A stretch of DNA of 7,571 nt, from NCBI GenBank assembly GCA_028694875.1, contig JAQVKB010000045.1, forward strand, positions 1-7,571, given 5' to 3'. The position numbers were made by a program, and so were the translations under genes. Position 1 is the first letter of the stretch, and every line of letters begins with the position of its first letter. Positions 6,395 through 7,571 of this stretch are shown one piece after another. The DNA comes from Candidatus Izemoplasmatales bacterium. Its GTDB lineage: Bacteria > Bacillota_I > Bacilli_A > Izemoplasmatales > Hujiaoplasmataceae. The notes beneath the pieces were generated by a model, which saw nothing but the letters and a program-made list of their open reading frames with translations, was not told where the DNA came from and did not search any database.

Positions 6395-6423
6395 CAAACA
6401 AAAAGGCGTCGACAGACGCCTTC
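6395..6423 (-). terminator. Intrinsic terminator of the esterase-like gene
   Basis: Perfect eight-pair stem AAGGCGTC (6403-6410) / GACGCCTT (6415-6422) with a four-base loop. On the minus strand it is followed by TTTGTTTG, which together with the last stem bases gives a run of five T's. It lies two bases after the TAA stop at 6424. Confidence 0.9.
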
Positions 6424-7571
6424 TTAATGAGCTTCTTTTTCGAGTTCCAAACGGAATGGCAAGAGGGGTAAGCCGTTGGCGGAATATAAATCCAACATCG
6501 GAAAATCATGGTAACCGTATCTGATTTCAATCACGTCTGGATCATACGGAATCGCAATTTGATTCGTCATCAATTGAACGCCTTGAATCTCCTCAAAGGT
6601 AATCCCATCATAACTTTGATAAAAACCTGTATTTTGGCGTGATCGAGACATTAGATTCAACGAGTTTTGGTGGGTGTTTATTAATAATTTCTCTTTTTGA
6701 ATTTGGTGAGAGAAAATCATTGGACACATCGAATTTTTGCCGATATGATAGACCTTCTCCAAAATCAAATTCGCCATTCGTTCCGCTAAGGGAAGTTGGT
6801 CACGAGAAATGGGTTCCAATTTGTCTCCGAGATCAACTGCCGAAGTCATATAGACCGCATCGGAAATATCCATACATTTGGCTTGCGCTTCACGAAATTT
6901 CGCCGCTTTGAGAATCTTGTCTTCCATCAACGTTCTTCCTGCAAGTTGAATATGGAAAAACGGAAGATTGGGGAGGTCCAATAATGTTCTCCAAGAGGAA
7001 ACCATGCGCCAAATCGCTTCTTCTGCCAAATCAACATGTTCAAGGTCGGTCGTTCCTTGGTAATAGATGGCTCCTGCAAACGAGACACGTTTCAGATACC
7101 GGTTCATCACGGAATACATTCCTGAAGGGCGATTATGGTGTTTTGGGCCCATTGGAAGGAGGGATAATTTGGAAGAAGCTTGAGCATATCCCATTTCTTG
7201 TTCATACACCAAATCATAGTGTTGACTACTGTCGAATTTGTCGATTTCTTTTTGATAAGAAATGAGGATGCGACGAAGTTTGGTGCTTTTGAGAATTTCA
7301 TTCTCACTCACAAAGCTAAACATCGACGTTTCGGGCTCCGCAAGCAAAACGATGCCAATTGGCGAAGAAAGGCTGTCTCGTAAAAACGATGCCAAATGGA
7401 ACCCGAAGGCGCTAAAATCGGGGGCGTATTCAGGCCCTAAAATCTTCCATTTGGACTCTTCTTGAAACAACTCCGGAAACTCTTCATGGGCATTTTCATA
7501 AGGGCTTCTCGGAATCGACAGAAACCGTACCATGGGATACTCGCGAATGACTGGTAAATACCCTTCTTTCA
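6424..7571 (-). CDS. Sialate O-acetylesterase-like (SGNH/SASA-type) protein, 5'-truncated, catalytic blocks degenerate
   Basis: Carbohydrate-esterase-like protein of the sialate O-acetylesterase (SASA/SGNH hydrolase) type; 381 residues are visible and the frame stays open to the window edge. The first in-window ATG (7533) is not the start: family-like sequence already flanks it (KEGYLPVIREYP before, MVRFLSIPR after), and the GQSNM-type nucleophile block expected N-terminally is not in view. Counted from the edge, family landmarks are FSAFGFHLASFLRDSL (52-67), SSPIGIVLL, a PSGMY segment at 148-152 (family often PxxLYNGMI), GAIYYQG at 166-172 (family WYQGES), WRTLLDLPNLPFFHIQLA (193-210) and KFREAQ (224-229). 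Several conserved residues are altered: WYQGES reads YYQGTT, the GTPIEAW block reads EPETSMF, and the region where DIHP carries the catalytic histidine reads KLEPISRDQ with no histidine. It may be a non-catalytic sugar-binding relative. Assignment rests on motif recall, not a search. Confidence 0.7.
   Translation of the reverse strand, partial: KEGYLPVIREYPMVRFLSIPRSPYENAHEEFPELFQEESKWKILGPEYAPDFSAFGFHLASFLRDSLSSPIGIVLLAEPETSMFSFVSENEILKSTKLRRILISYQKEIDKFDSSQHYDLVYEQEMGYAQASSKLSLLPMGPKHHNRPSGMYSVMNRYLKRVSFAGAIYYQGTTDLEHVDLAEEAIWRMVSSWRTLLDLPNLPFFHIQLAGRTLMEDKILKAAKFREAQAKCMDISDAVYMTSAVDLGDKLEPISRDQLPLAERMANLILEKVYHIGKNSMCPMIFSHQIQKEKLLINTHQNSLNLMSRSRQNTGFYQSYDGITFEEIQGVQLMTNQIAIPYDPDVIEIRYGYHDFPMLDLYSANGLPLLPFRLELEKEAH

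Noticed and set aside
7531..7533. ATG at 7533 as the start of the esterase-like gene
   Set aside because: The frame is open to the window edge, the residues before it continue plausible family sequence, and the N-terminal part of the domain is missing, so the gene begins outside the window.
1..7571. Search for a defence island, CRISPR array, mobile element or tRNA
   Set aside because: No spaced direct repeats, transposase or integrase motifs, terminal inverted repeats or cloverleaf are visible. The nuclease-helicase alone, beside a phospholipase-like gene, is not enough to claim a defence system, although phospholipase and helicase effectors do occur in some.

Overview
This 7.6 kb window reads as bacterial chromosome from the Bacillota/Mollicutes side of the tree. 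The two ribosomal proteins look Firmicutes-like, Shine-Dalgarno sites are AGGAGG-type, promoters are sigma-70/A-like, and intergenic gaps are short with compact terminators. Two genes end in TGA and tryptophans are encoded by TGG, so the standard bacterial code applies. This excludes Mycoplasma/Spiroplasma-type recoding but would fit an acholeplasma-like or izemoplasma-like lineage or another low-to-mid-GC Bacillota. I cannot fix the taxon more closely.

Every gene I can support lies on the minus strand, so transcription runs from right to left. From right to left the order is as follows. (1) A 5'-truncated protein of the sialate O-acetylesterase/SGNH carbohydrate-esterase type (6424-7571), closed by an intrinsic terminator. 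(2) A monocistronic SulP-family anion transporter with a STAS domain (4608-6275), with a well-formed -35/-10 promoter and its own terminator. (3) A two-gene unit: a PD-(D/E)XK nuclease fused to an Fe-S Rad3/XPD/DinG-type helicase (2172-4520), overlapping by ATGA a membrane-anchored or secreted PI-PLC-like phosphodiesterase (1078-2175). Its terminator sits just downstream. (4) The start of the S10 ribosomal protein operon, rpsJ (546-854) and the N-terminal 160 codons of rplC (1-481, cut by the window edge).

Each transcription unit is closed by a recognisable hairpin plus U-tract, and in three cases the next unit's promoter follows at once. The S10 operon's best promoter candidate lies inside the terminator of the helicase-PLC unit, and the operon then has a leader of about 135 nt with hairpins before rpsJ.

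No mobile element, CRISPR array, tRNA or rRNA is visible, and no gap between genes exceeds 300 bases. I see no clear multi-gene novel system. The points most worth a second look are the esterase homologue that appears to have lost its conserved catalytic blocks, the nuclease-helicase fusion coupled to a phospholipase-like gene, the near-leaderless start of the helicase, and the terminator/promoter overlap ahead of the S10 operon.
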